NCBI GenBank assembly: GCA_017481325.1
Contig: JAFUPG010000076.1
Span: 1 to 13,452 of the forward strand
DNA: 13,452 nt
From: Oscillospiraceae bacterium
Lineage (GTDB): Bacteria > Bacillota_A > Clostridia > Oscillospirales > Oscillospiraceae
Reading direction: 5' to 3'
Each line of letters opens with the position of its first letter. The stretch's first letter is position 1. The notes under the pieces are model-generated. The model saw only the letters and a program-made list of their open reading frames with translations, had not been told where the DNA came from and did not search any database. Both the position numbers and the translations under genes were made by a program. Below are positions 5,600-13,452 of this stretch, piece by piece.

Positions 5600-5825
5600 G
5601 CTAAAATTGCGTTGAGGAAGCCGATCTGTGCCGAGAGCTTCAGCGAGCGGGGGAGGGTGTGAGCCTCGCAGCCCAGACGTACAGACAGCCACTTCCGAGC
5701 AGCCTGCGAGGAGCAGGACGGTTCATCTCCGTTACAAGATGGCTAAGATGCCGCCTCTGGCGGTAAATTAGGGTGGTACCGCGATCAAACCTCGCCCCTA
5801 TTGTGTGGGTGGGGTATATTTTTTT
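5600..5825 (+). promoter_or_regulatory. Alanine T-box riboswitch (tRNA-sensing leader)
   Basis: This leader RNA senses uncharged tRNA-Ala and allows alaS transcription when alanyl-tRNA is short. The conserved T-box AGGGTGGTACCGCG is at 5770-5783. Its TGGT would pair with the tRNA acceptor end ACCA, fitting the A discriminator base of tRNA-Ala. Stem I is closed by GGAAG (5616-5620) with CTTCC (5692-5696). Directly before the closing strand stands GCC (5688-5690) followed by A, so the specifier is probably the alanine codon GCC. GAGAGC and GGTGTGAGC elements typical of stem I are visible at 5633-5664. Further hairpins are CCTGC/GCAGG (5703-5717), ACGG/CCGT (5718-5732) and CCGCC/GGCGG (5751-5763). 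The leader ends in an intrinsic terminator that competes with the antiterminator. Confidence 0.93.
5789..5825 (+). terminator. Regulated terminator of the T-box leader
   Basis: ACCTCGCCC (5789-5797) pairs with GGGTGGGGT (5807-5815) with two G-U pairs, followed by ATATTTTTTT. It lies just downstream of the T-box, 16 bases before the alaS ATG. Forming the antiterminator with the T-box sequence would prevent it. Confidence 0.85.
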
Positions 5826-5840
5826 ATTGGAGGATTATCC

Positions 5841-8480
5841 ATGGCAACGAAAAAGTACGGCGTAAACGAACTCAGAGAGATGTTCCTGTCCTACTTCGAG
5901 GAGAAGGGACATCTGCGCCTTCCCAGTTTCTCTCTCATTCCCCAGAATGACGCATCCCTGCTGCTGATCAACTCCGGCATGGCTCCCATGAAGCCCTATT
6001 TCAAGGGCGAGGTCGTGCCTCCCCGCCGCCGTGTCTGCACCTGCCAGAAGTGCATCCGTACCGGCGATATCGACAACATCGGCCACACCGCCCGTCACGG
6101 CACCTATTTTGAGATGCTGGGCAACTTCTCCTTCGGTGACTATTTCAAGCACGAAGCCATTGCCTGGTGCTGGGAGTTTTTGACCAAGGTCTGCGGTCTG
6201 GAAGAGGATCGTCTTTTCCCCTCTGTCTATGAGCATGATGATGAGGCCTTCGAGATCTGGCACAAGGAGATCGGCATCGATCCCAGCCGCATCTACCGCT
6301 TCGGCAAGGCCGATAACTTCTGGGAGCACGGCTCCGGCCCCTGCGGCCCCTGCTCCGAGGTCTACTATGACCGTGGAGAGAAGTACGGCTGCGGCAAGCC
6401 CGATTGCACCGTAGGCTGCGACTGCGACCGCTATATGGAGGTCTGGAACAACGTCTTCAGCCAGTTCGACAACGACGGCCAGGGCAACTACTCCGACCTG
6501 GCACAGAAGAACATCGACACCGGCATGGGTCTGGAGCGTCTGGCCGTAGCCTGCCAGGATGTTCCCAGCCTCTTCGATGTGGATACGGTCATGAACATCA
6601 CCAATAAGGTCACTGAGATCACCGGCGCTTCCTATGGCATGAGCCGTGAGAAGGACGTGTCCCTCCGTGTGATCACCGACCATATCCGTGCCTCTACCTT
6701 TATGATCTGCGACGGCGTTCTGCCCTCCAACGAGGGTCGTGGCTATGTGCTGCGCCGTCTGCTCCGCCGAGCTGCCCGTCACGGCAAGCTTCTGGGTGTC
6801 AACAAGCCCTTCCTCTGCGACGTGGTTCCCACGGTCATCCGGGAGAATGAGGGCCACTATTCCGACCTCCGTGAGCGTGCGGATTATATCATCCGTGTGG
6901 TGCGTGTGGAGGAGGAGAACTTCGCCAAGACCATCGACGGCGGCATGAAGATCTACAGCGAGATGCTGGCAGCACACAAGGAACAGGATGAGACCACCTT
7001 CTCCGGCGCCGATGCCTTCAAGCTCTATGATACCTACGGCTTCCCCATCGACCTGACCATCGAGATGGCCAAGGAAGAGGGCATGGAAGTGGATCTGGAG
7101 GGCTTCAAGAAGTATATGCAGGAGCAGAAGATCCGTGCCCGTGAGGCTCGCAAGGCTCTGGGCGACCTGGGCTGGGCAGGCATTGACTTCGGCCAGGAGA
7201 TCCCCGAGACCGAGTTCGTGGGCTACGATGCCACCGAGACCGATGCCACCGTCCTTGCCATCGTCTCCGAAGAGGAGCATCGGGAGGAGATCGGCCAGGG
7301 TGCCGAGGCCATTTTGGTGCTGAACCAGACCACCATGTATGCCGAGATGGGCGGCCAGATCGCCGACCACGGCACCATCGAGACTGCCGAGGGCATCTTC
7401 GAGGTCAATGATGTCCAGAAGAACAAGGGCGGCAAATATATGCACTACGGCGTGGTGAAGTCCGGCGTCATCAAGCTGGGCGACAAGTGCCACGTTTCCA
7501 TCGACCCGGAGCGCCGCAAGGCCATCTGCCGTGCCCATACCGCCACCCACCTGCTGCAGACCGCTCTGACCCGTGTGCTGGGCGAGCACTGCCATCAGGC
7601 CGGCTCTCTGGTAGAGCCCGACCACCTGCGCTTTGACTTTACCCATTTCTCCGCCGTTACCGCCGAGGAGCTGGCCGCTGTGAGCAGCGAGATCATGGAT
7701 ATGATCCTCAAGGGCGAAAGGGTGGAAACTCTGGTTCTTCCTGTAGAAGAGGCCAAGAAGCTGGGTGCTACCGCTCTCTTCGGCGAGAAGTACGGCGATA
7801 CCGTCCGTGTGGTCAAGATGGGCGAGGACTCCATGGAGTTCTGCGGCGGCACCCACCTGGATAATACCGCCAAGGTCGGCCCCTTCCGCATTATGTCCGA
7901 GGCCTCTGTTGCCTCCGGTGTCCGCCGTATCGAGGCTTATACCGGCAAGAACGTCCTCAAGCAGATGGAGAGCTTCAACCGTGTGATCCTCAATGCTGCC
8001 GAGGAACTGAAGACCACCCCCAAGGATCTGCTGGTGCGTGCCCACAGCCTCATGCAGGAGGTCAAGGAGCTGAAGCAGAATCTGGAGAAGATGAAGGACA
8101 AGCTCACCAGCGGCGAGGTAGACCGTGTGCTCTTCTCTGCCCGCAATGTAAAGGGTCTGCGTGTGCTGACCTGCGTCATGGATAATATGGCTGTGCCTGA
8201 TCTGCGCAAGATGGGCGACCAGCTGAGAGATAAGGCCCCCGATCTGGTAGCCGTTCTGGCCGGCAAGCAGGGTGAGAAGATATCCATCCTGGCGGTTTGC
8301 GGCAAGGATGCTGTGGCCCGTGGCCTGAAGGCAGGCCTGCTGGTGAAGGAAGTCTGCGCAGCCTGCGGCGGCAGCGGCGGCGGCAAGCCCGATTCCGCCA
8401 TGGGCGGCGGCAAGGATGCCACCAAGCTGGACGACGCTCTGGCTCTGGCCGATAACTTCGTGGAAGCCAACGCCAAGTAA
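5841..8480 (+). CDS. alaS: Alanine--tRNA ligase
   Basis: This cytosolic class II synthetase charges tRNA-Ala and edits mischarged Ser/Gly. At 879 residues it is full length. The catalytic domain (about 1-250) starts with the family pattern of a short helix and FxxYFEEKGHLRLPSFSLIP, and has the class II stretches around RTGDIDNIG and the GPCGPCSE segment. A Cys-rich insert (GCGKPDC then GCDCDR) may bind zinc. The editing domain carries HTATH (H566, H570) and CGGTH (C668, H672), matching the known zinc-binding editing residues. The C-Ala tail ends with the glycine-rich CGGSGGGKPD region. I chose ATG at 5841 with a GGAGGA site. An in-frame ATG at 5805 lies inside the T-box terminator and is unlikely. 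Expression is controlled by the upstream alanine T-box. Confidence 0.97.
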   Translation: MATKKYGVNELREMFLSYFEEKGHLRLPSFSLIPQNDASLLLINSGMAPMKPYFKGEVVPPRRRVCTCQKCIRTGDIDNIGHTARHGTYFEMLGNFSFGDYFKHEAIAWCWEFLTKVCGLEEDRLFPSVYEHDDEAFEIWHKEIGIDPSRIYRFGKADNFWEHGSGPCGPCSEVYYDRGEKYGCGKPDCTVGCDCDRYMEVWNNVFSQFDNDGQGNYSDLAQKNIDTGMGLERLAVACQDVPSLFDVDTVMNITNKVTEITGASYGMSREKDVSLRVITDHIRASTFMICDGVLPSNEGRGYVLRRLLRRAARHGKLLGVNKPFLCDVVPTVIRENEGHYSDLRERADYIIRVVRVEEENFAKTIDGGMKIYSEMLAAHKEQDETTFSGADAFKLYDTYGFPIDLTIEMAKEEGMEVDLEGFKKYMQEQKIRAREARKALGDLGWAGIDFGQEIPETEFVGYDATETDATVLAIVSEEEHREEIGQGAEAILVLNQTTMYAEMGGQIADHGTIETAEGIFEVNDVQKNKGGKYMHYGVVKSGVIKLGDKCHVSIDPERRKAICRAHTATHLLQTALTRVLGEHCHQAGSLVEPDHLRFDFTHFSAVTAEELAAVSSEIMDMILKGERVETLVLPVEEAKKLGATALFGEKYGDTVRVVKMGEDSMEFCGGTHLDNTAKVGPFRIMSEASVASGVRRIEAYTGKNVLKQMESFNRVILNAAEELKTTPKDLLVRAHSLMQEVKELKQNLEKMKDKLTSGEVDRVLFSARNVKGLRVLTCVMDNMAVPDLRKMGDQLRDKAPDLVAVLAGKQGEKISILAVCGKDAVARGLKAGLLVKEVCAACGGSGGGKPDSAMGGGKDATKLDDALALADNFVEANAK

Positions 8481-8491
8481 GGAGAAATGAC

Positions 8492-8830
8492 ATGAGTGAT
8501 TGCATTTTCTGTAAGATCGTCGCAGGGGAGATCCCTTCCAGGAAGATCTACGAGGACGAACTGTGCCTGGCCTTTTATGACATCGCCCCCATGGCGCCCC
8601 AGCATTTCCTGGTGATCCCCAAGGAGCATCTCACCGGTGCCAACAAGATCTATGAGGAGCAGGAAGCGCTGATCGGCCATATCTTCGGCGTGATCCGCAA
8701 GCTGACTTCCGTCATGGGCTTCTCTGACGGCTTCCGTGTGGTGACCAACTGCGGTGCCGATGCCGGTCAGACCGTCCATCATCTGCACTTCCATGTCCTG
8801 GGCGGCAAGACCTTAGGCTCTTTTAATTGA
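8492..8830 (+). CDS. HIT-family (HinT-like) nucleotide hydrolase
   Basis: This 112-residue cytosolic protein belongs to the histidine triad family, which hydrolyses purine nucleoside phosphoramidates and related adenylates. The C-terminal triad is H97-L-H99-F-H101 followed by VLGG, preceded by a further H96. The N-terminus has C4-x2-C7 (CIFCKIVAGEIP), typical of zinc-containing HinT-like members. Length and order match the HinT branch. It begins 11 bases after alaS, with its ribosome site formed by the alaS stop itself (TAAGGAG), so it is co-transcribed with alaS. Cleaning up aminoacyl-adenylate by-products of synthetases is a proposed role of HinT enzymes and would suit this position, but that link is inference. 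A terminator follows. Confidence 0.94.
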   Translation: MSDCIFCKIVAGEIPSRKIYEDELCLAFYDIAPMAPQHFLVIPKEHLTGANKIYEEQEALIGHIFGVIRKLTSVMGFSDGFRVVTNCGADAGQTVHHLHFHVLGGKTLGSFN

Positions 8831-8837
8831 TTTTTAG

Positions 8838-8867
8838 ATGGGGTGGGCATCTGTCCACCCCATTTTT
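8838..8867 (+). terminator. Terminator after alaS-HIT
   Basis: ATGGGGTGG (8838-8846) pairs perfectly with CCACCCCAT (8855-8863) around an eight-base loop, followed by TTTT. It lies only 20 bases before the comEC start, so comEC must rely on read-through or on an upstream promoter not identified here. Confidence 0.85.
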
Positions 8868-8887
8868 CAGAAAGGTGGGAACAGTAT

Positions 8888-11146
8888 ATGCGTAAATTGG
8901 CGATTTTTTGCGTGGCCTTTGCGGTGGCAGCGGCGGTCTATGTGTGGCTGCTCCCACCGACAGCAGCCCTGATTTTGGGCGCTTTGCTTCTGGTGGGCGG
9001 TATTCTTTTGTCCTTCTTTCCGAGAAAAGGCATGGAGAAGTACGAAAAAGCCCGGAAACGCTGCCGTATTGCTGCGCTTGGTCTGGCCTTTGGCCTGCTG
9101 TGGACCTGGGGCTATGAGTACCGGCAGATCCTGCCTCTTCGCAGCTATGTGGGCAACCAAACTGCCCTGTCCTGTACCGTTATTGCCGAGCCGGAGCCTA
9201 CGGATTACGGCTGCCGTGTCATCGCAGAGCAGGATGGCGGAAGAATCCTGCTGTATCTGGACTGTCAGCCGGAGGAGATCGCTCTTGGCGATCGACTGCA
9301 GCTGACGGCAAAGGTCTACGACGTCTCCCGAGGCACTTCCCAGGAGGGAAACCTCTACTACCAATCCCGGGACATCTCCCTCATGGGAAGCCAGCTGAGC
9401 GAAATGGAAATTGAAAAAGCAGAAAAGCTGCCCATCTCTCTCTGGCCGGCCTATGCTTCCCAGCTGCTTCGGCAGAAGGTGCGGGATATCTTCCCGGACG
9501 ATGCCCAGGGCTTTGCCCTGGCGCTGCTCACCGGCGACCGCAGTGAACTGAGTTATGGTCAGAAGAACGACCTGTCTCTCAGCGGACTTTCCCATGTGGT
9601 AGCCGTGTCGGGTATGCATATCTCTCTGCTGATCAGCCTTGTTATGTTCTTTTTCCGGGGCAGGCGTGGTCTTGCAGCGGCAATTTGCATTGTAGTAATG
9701 ACCTTTTTTGCGGCCATGCTGGGCTTTACCCCCTCGGTCAACCGTGCGGTGATCATGAACAGCCTTCTGCTGCTGGCACCCCTGTTTCGCCGGGAGAATG
9801 ACTCTCTGACCTCCTTGAGTTTCGCCCTCTGGGTGAATCTGCTGATGAATCCCTGGGCCATTGCCAATGTCAGCCTGCAGCTTTCCTTTGGCGCTATGGT
9901 GGGTATTTTTGTCTTTGCTCCCTATTTCCGGCGTGGGCTGCTGCGCCTGTTCCACGGGGATCAGAAGGAAAAAACGCTGCTCAGCCGCTTGGGTCGCACC
10001 GCTGCGGCGGCGCTGTCAACCTCGCTGGGCGCTACGGTGTCCACCGCTCCTTTCGTGGCTTATCATTTCGGTATTGTCTGCCTGATCTCACCTCTGACCA
10101 ACCTGCTGCTTCTGTGGCTCATCAGTTTTATTTTCAGCTGCTGCTTTGTCACGGCCATCCTTGGCTTTGTTTTCACGCCTCTGGGCAGCGGAGCAGGCTG
10201 GCTTTTGGCCTGGCCCATCCGTCTGGTACAATGGGCGGCAGGACTTTTTGCCGACGTGCCCTACGGAACGATCTACACCAACAGTCCCTATGTGGTGGCA
10301 TGGCTGGTGTTTGCGTATGTGCTCTTTGCGATGTTCCTTTTGCTGCGAAAAAGCTGCAAAAAACGTGTATTTGTATGCTGTTTTACCCTCAGTCTGCTGC
10401 TGTGCCTGGTGGCCTCGTCCATTGACCTTTGGGATTTCCGCTTTACCGCCATGGACGTGGGACAGGGACAGTGTACGGTCTACCAAAGCCAGGGCATGAC
10501 CGTGGTGGTGGATTGCGGCGGCGATATGGAAGAGGAGGGCGGTGAACAGCTGGCTCGCAAGCTCCTGATGGAAGGAGAGTACCAGGTGGACTATCTGGTG
10601 CTCACCCACTACGACTCTGACCACAGCTGCGGTGTGCTGCAGCTGATGGATCGGGTAAGGGTCAACTGCCTTCTCCTGCCCGATACGGATCACGAGAGCC
10701 CCGACCGTCAGGCCATCCTGCAGGAAGCTGCGGAACAGGGCGTAAACGTTCTCTTTGTCCGGGATGTGACCACTATTTCTCTGGAACCGGCGTTGATCAC
10801 CCTGTATCCGCCCGGGGAGGATGTAAAAAATGCCTCCATTGCCGCATTGATGTCTTACGAAGATTATGATATACTGATTACAGGCGACATGGATTCCAAG
10901 GCTGAGGCGGAACTGCTGAGAATCTACAGCTTCCCGGATGTGGAGGTGCTCATTGCGGGGCATCACGGCTCCCGTTATTCCACCTGTGCCGAGTTTCTGG
11001 CCGCTGTACGGCCGGAGACGGTGCTCATCAGTGTCGGTCGCAACTCTTACGGCCATCCCACCCAGGAGGTTCTGGATCGAGTGGCCGCCGTCGGCGCAGA
11101 GATCTACCGCACAGATCTCCATGGAGAGATCACCATTGCGAGGTAA
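8888..11146 (+). CDS. comEC: ComEC/Rec2 DNA uptake channel with metallo-beta-lactamase domain
   Basis: This polytopic membrane protein carries single-stranded DNA across the cytoplasmic membrane in natural transformation. At 752 residues it is full length and shows the complete family layout. N-terminal helices are followed by a soluble OB-like DUF4131 region (about 85-180). The Competence domain comes next, with the conserved GLSHVVAVSGMHISLL at about 232-247 and many helices to about 510. The C-terminal metallo-beta-lactamase-like domain (from about 518) begins MDVGQGQCTV. It retains the metal motif H574-x-D576-x-D578-H579, then ITGDMD and AGHHGSRYS. No frameshift or missing key residue is seen, so it is probably functional. 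ATG at 8888 has AAAGGTGGGA upstream and avoids the terminator hairpin that an upstream in-frame start would overlap. holA follows after six bases, as comEC-holA (yqeN) do in Bacillus. Confidence 0.95.
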   Translation: MRKLAIFCVAFAVAAAVYVWLLPPTAALILGALLLVGGILLSFFPRKGMEKYEKARKRCRIAALGLAFGLLWTWGYEYRQILPLRSYVGNQTALSCTVIAEPEPTDYGCRVIAEQDGGRILLYLDCQPEEIALGDRLQLTAKVYDVSRGTSQEGNLYYQSRDISLMGSQLSEMEIEKAEKLPISLWPAYASQLLRQKVRDIFPDDAQGFALALLTGDRSELSYGQKNDLSLSGLSHVVAVSGMHISLLISLVMFFFRGRRGLAAAICIVVMTFFAAMLGFTPSVNRAVIMNSLLLLAPLFRRENDSLTSLSFALWVNLLMNPWAIANVSLQLSFGAMVGIFVFAPYFRRGLLRLFHGDQKEKTLLSRLGRTAAAALSTSLGATVSTAPFVAYHFGIVCLISPLTNLLLLWLISFIFSCCFVTAILGFVFTPLGSGAGWLLAWPIRLVQWAAGLFADVPYGTIYTNSPYVVAWLVFAYVLFAMFLLLRKSCKKRVFVCCFTLSLLLCLVASSIDLWDFRFTAMDVGQGQCTVYQSQGMTVVVDCGGDMEEEGGEQLARKLLMEGEYQVDYLVLTHYDSDHSCGVLQLMDRVRVNCLLLPDTDHESPDRQAILQEAAEQGVNVLFVRDVTTISLEPALITLYPPGEDVKNASIAALMSYEDYDILITGDMDSKAEAELLRIYSFPDVEVLIAGHHGSRYSTCAEFLAAVRPETVLISVGRNSYGHPTQEVLDRVAAVGAEIYRTDLHGEITIAR

Positions 11147-11152
11147 TATCCT

Positions 11153-12190
11153 ATGGCAAAAAAGGAAACCACCGGAAATTCCGGGTTTTTACAACTAAAA
11201 AATGATCTGAAACAGAAAAATCCCAGCTGGTTCTATATTTTCTACGGTGAAGAGGATTATCTGCGCCGCTACTATCTGGAGCGTGTAAAAAAGCAGATTC
11301 TCACCGACGAGTTCACTGCGGATTTTAATTTCCACCGCCTCACCGCCGAGACCTACTCCTTCTCTGCTTTCTACGATGCCCTGGAGACTCTGCCCATGAT
11401 GGCAGAGCGGAGCCTGATCCTATTGGAGGATGTGGATCTCTTTGCTGAGGAGGAGCAGGAGCAGCTTATGGCCGCCCTGTCGGATCTGCCGGACTACTGC
11501 TGCCTGGTGCTGGATTACCTGGACTTCAAGCCCGATAAGCGGAAGCAGAAGCTGTGGAAGCTGCTGCAGGATAAGGCGGTGCTGGTGGAGTTCGCCTACC
11601 AGTCCGAGACGGATCTGCGCCCCTGGATCGCCCGTCATTTTCACGAGAGCGGCAAGAGCATCTCTCCCGAGCTGTGCAACTATCTGCTCTCTCTCAGCGG
11701 CCTGTCCATGACCCGTCTCCACGGGGAAATCAGCAAGATCTGCGCCTTCTCCGGTGCGGAGCAGATCGTCCGTGGGGATATTGATGCGGTGGTGGAGCCC
11801 ACCTTGGATGCGGTGGTGTTCCAGATTACCGATGCCCTGGGACAGCAGACCTTCGACCAGGCGCTATTAAAGATGAACACCCTTATTAAAATGCAGGAGG
11901 ACCCCATTCCCATTGTGGCAGCCATCGGCGCCCAGATGCGAAGGCTCTATGCCGCCAAGGCGCTGCAGGCCCAGGGCAGGGGCGCTCAGGAGCTGGCCTC
12001 CGTCTGCGGCATTGCCCCCTTTGCGGCGGGCAAGATCCTGACCCAGGCCAGACGCTTCTCCGAGGAATTCTGCCGTGAGGCGGTGCGGCTCTGCGCCGAG
12101 ACCGACTACCGGATCAAAACCTCCTACGATACCGGCGAGACCTTAGCCCAGATGCTGATCCTGCAGCTGGCACAGGAGGCAAGAAAATGA
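11153..12190 (+). CDS. holA: DNA polymerase III subunit delta
   Basis: This 345-residue cytosolic protein is the clamp-loader delta subunit, which opens the beta sliding clamp. The N-terminus has the family hallmark WFYIFYGEEDYLRRYYLERVKK (residues about 23-44). The AAA+-like fold continues with FNFHRLTAE, a segment about preferring or avoiding clamp contact (ETLPMMAERSLILLEDVDLF), and a delta-type LDYLDFKPDKRKQKLWK stretch. The C-terminal collar domain contains the typical end region YRIKTSYDTGETLAQMLILQLA. As usual for delta, there is no Walker A motif. ATG at 11153 follows a GAGGT site inside the end of comEC. Its stop overlaps the next start as ATGA. The comEC-holA order is conserved in Firmicutes and supports both calls. 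Confidence 0.94.
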   Translation: MAKKETTGNSGFLQLKNDLKQKNPSWFYIFYGEEDYLRRYYLERVKKQILTDEFTADFNFHRLTAETYSFSAFYDALETLPMMAERSLILLEDVDLFAEEEQEQLMAALSDLPDYCCLVLDYLDFKPDKRKQKLWKLLQDKAVLVEFAYQSETDLRPWIARHFHESGKSISPELCNYLLSLSGLSMTRLHGEISKICAFSGAEQIVRGDIDAVVEPTLDAVVFQITDALGQQTFDQALLKMNTLIKMQEDPIPIVAAIGAQMRRLYAAKALQAQGRGAQELASVCGIAPFAAGKILTQARRFSEEFCREAVRLCAETDYRIKTSYDTGETLAQMLILQLAQEARK

Positions 12191-12774
12191 TCCACCTGGA
12201 GCAGGCAATTGTGGTAGAGGGGCGCTATGACAAGAACACCCTCTCCCAGATCGTGGATGCGCCCATTTTCGAGACCCGTGGCTTCGGCATTATGAAGGAT
12301 AAGAAGCTGCTGGCATTCCTGCGGCGGGTGGCGCAGCAGAGAGGTTTGATCATCCTGACGGACTCCGATGGGGCAGGCTTTGTGATCCGCAACTATCTCA
12401 AAAGCGCCCTCCCCAAAGAGAATGTGTATCATGCCTATATTCCCGATGTTCCCGGCAAGGAGAAGCGCAAGGCGCAGCCGGGCAAGGAGGGAAAGTTAGG
12501 TGTAGAGGGCATGGACCCCGAGACCCTCTGTGCCGCCCTGCGCAATGCAGGGGCCGTCTGGTCGGAGCAGGGGGAAAAACGGGATCCTATTACCAAGACA
12601 GATTTGTTTCTCACCGGCCTTTCCGGCGGTAAGGACAGCAGTACGAAGCGCAAAGCCCTGCAACAGGAGCTGCTTTTGCCGGAGCATCTGGGTGCCAACG
12701 CCTTTTTGCAGGCGCTGAACCTGATGCTGAGCCGTGAGGAATTTTTGAAACGATACGGAGAAAACTATGGTTGA
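12187..12774 (+). CDS. Toprim-domain protein, RNase M5-like with DUF4093 tail
   Basis: This 195-residue cytosolic protein starts with a Toprim domain. It has the catalytic glutamate E11 in IVVEGRYDKNTL and the DxD pair D59-S-D61 in LIILTDSDGAGF. This arrangement is shared with ribonuclease M5, which matures 5S rRNA. A basic linker (PGKEKRKAQPGKEGK) leads to GVEGMDPETLCAAL, the sort of sequence seen where RNase M5 begins its C-terminal domain (DUF4093). Length is close to RNase M5. The start is ATGA-coupled to holA, and its end overlaps the ABC-F start by eight bases. It could be the genuine RNase M5, or a paralogue with another structured-RNA or DNA target. True rnmV genes often sit beside ksgA, which is not seen here, so I give no symbol. 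Confidence 0.82.
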   Translation: MIHLEQAIVVEGRYDKNTLSQIVDAPIFETRGFGIMKDKKLLAFLRRVAQQRGLIILTDSDGAGFVIRNYLKSALPKENVYHAYIPDVPGKEKRKAQPGKEGKLGVEGMDPETLCAALRNAGAVWSEQGEKRDPITKTDLFLTGLSGGKDSSTKRKALQQELLLPEHLGANAFLQALNLMLSREEFLKRYGENYG

Positions 12775-13452
12775 TATATCAGTAAGAGATCTGGTCAAGT
12801 CCTTTGAGGTGGGCTCGGTGCTGCTGGACGGCATGAGCTTTGACATCCACGAGGGCGAGTGCGTGGGCATTATGGGTCGCAACGGCTGCGGTAAGACCAC
12901 TCTTTTCCGGCTTCTGACCGGTGAAATCTTCCCCGACGAGGGCGAGATCGTCCTGGCCTCGGGCAAGAAGCTGGGGCTCATCTCCCAGATCCCCCATTAT
13001 CCCAGGGGCTATACCGTGGAGGACGTGCTGAAGACCGCCTTCGCCCCTCTGGAGGCCATCCGCCGAAAGATGGAGCAGCTGGCCCTGAAGCTCACCGCCA
13101 GCGCCCCCAAGGCATGGCTGGACGAATATGACCGCCTGAGCAACAGCTACCTGACCCAGGGCGGCTACGAGCAGGACACCCAGATGGACAAGATCTGCAA
13201 CGGCCTGGGCATCCCCACTGCCATGCGGCAGCAGGAGTTTGACCGCCTCTCCGGCGGCGAGAAGACCCGTGTGAACTTAGGCAGACTTCTGCTGGAGAAG
13301 ACGGATATTCTTCTCCTGGATGAGCCCACCAACCACCTGGACTTAAAGAGCGTGGAGTGGCTGGAGGACTATATTCTGAAATTCAAGGGAACGGTGCTGA
13401 CAATCTCCCACGACCGCTACTTCCTGGATCGGGTGGTATACCGCATTATCGA
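12767..13452 (+). CDS. ABC-F family ATPase, partial (C-terminus beyond window)
   Basis: The reading frame starts at ATG 12767 (MVDISVRDLVKSF), with GGAG upstream inside the end of the Toprim gene, and stays open to the last base (228 codons). It covers the first ATPase domain of a soluble ABC-F protein. Walker A is GRNGCGKTT (37-45). The signature LSGGEKTRVNL begins at residue 161. Walker B is ILLLDEPTNHLDL (181-193), and the switch histidine is in SHDRYFLD. There are no membrane segments. A roughly 50-residue helical insert (about 85-145) precedes the signature. ABC-F proteins act on ribosomes as translation factors or antibiotic-protection proteins. Which subgroup this is depends on the linker and second ATPase domain outside the window. 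Resistance should not be assumed. Confidence 0.93.
   Translation, partial: MVDISVRDLVKSFEVGSVLLDGMSFDIHEGECVGIMGRNGCGKTTLFRLLTGEIFPDEGEIVLASGKKLGLISQIPHYPRGYTVEDVLKTAFAPLEAIRRKMEQLALKLTASAPKAWLDEYDRLSNSYLTQGGYEQDTQMDKICNGLGIPTAMRQQEFDRLSGGEKTRVNLGRLLLEKTDILLLDEPTNHLDLKSVEWLEDYILKFKGTVLTISHDRYFLDRVVYRII

Noticed and set aside
5835..8045. A long minus-strand frame of over 700 codons opposite alaS.
   Set aside because: It is a shadow frame caused by GC-biased third codon positions of alaS; it is full of low-complexity Gly/Leu/Ala/His and has no start signal.

Overview
The window looks like chromosome from a GC-rich member of the Clostridia, most likely a gut Oscillospiraceae/Ruminococcaceae-type organism. 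The signs are Firmicutes-type sigma-A promoters, strong AGGAGG ribosome sites, a T-box leader in front of alaS, the Bacillus-like order comEC-holA, and many GC-ending codons in the housekeeping genes. The family-level placement is an inference from sequence style, not from a search.

Left part (1-1900, minus strand): a probable two-gene unit with its own extended -10 promoter. It encodes a secreted lipoprotein with low-complexity linkers and then a small cytosolic protein; neither is recognised. It ends in a strong hairpin terminator at 4-35. Two exact tandem duplications flank the promoter.

Middle left (about 1900-2740): roughly 800 bases with no credible gene. This is a mosaic of short inverted and direct repeats: at least five strong hairpins, and a roughly 28-base motif present four times (two direct, two inverted) that separates the modules. 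It reads as clustered interspersed repeat elements. The long minus-strand reading frame through it is rejected as an artefact.

2740-3534 (minus): a CDP-alcohol phosphatidyltransferase (pgsA type), followed through an ATGA overlap by a small zinc-ribbon protein and then a terminator. Diverging from it (3643-5393, plus) is a two-component system: an OmpR-type regulator and a two-helix sensor kinase, ATGA-coupled, with a near-consensus promoter and downstream terminators.

Right part (5565-13452, plus): a promoter and an alanine T-box (specifier GCC) control alaS, followed closely by a HIT-family hydrolase and a terminator. Then come comEC (DNA uptake channel), holA (polymerase III delta), a Toprim/RNase M5-like protein and an ABC-F ATPase cut by the window end. 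The last four are nearly gapless or overlapping and form one transcription unit of DNA uptake, replication and RNA/ribosome functions.

No exotic new system is evident. The least explained parts are the repeat mosaic at 2010-2580, the duplicated promoter and leader of the lipoprotein operon, and the two unknown genes that operon carries.
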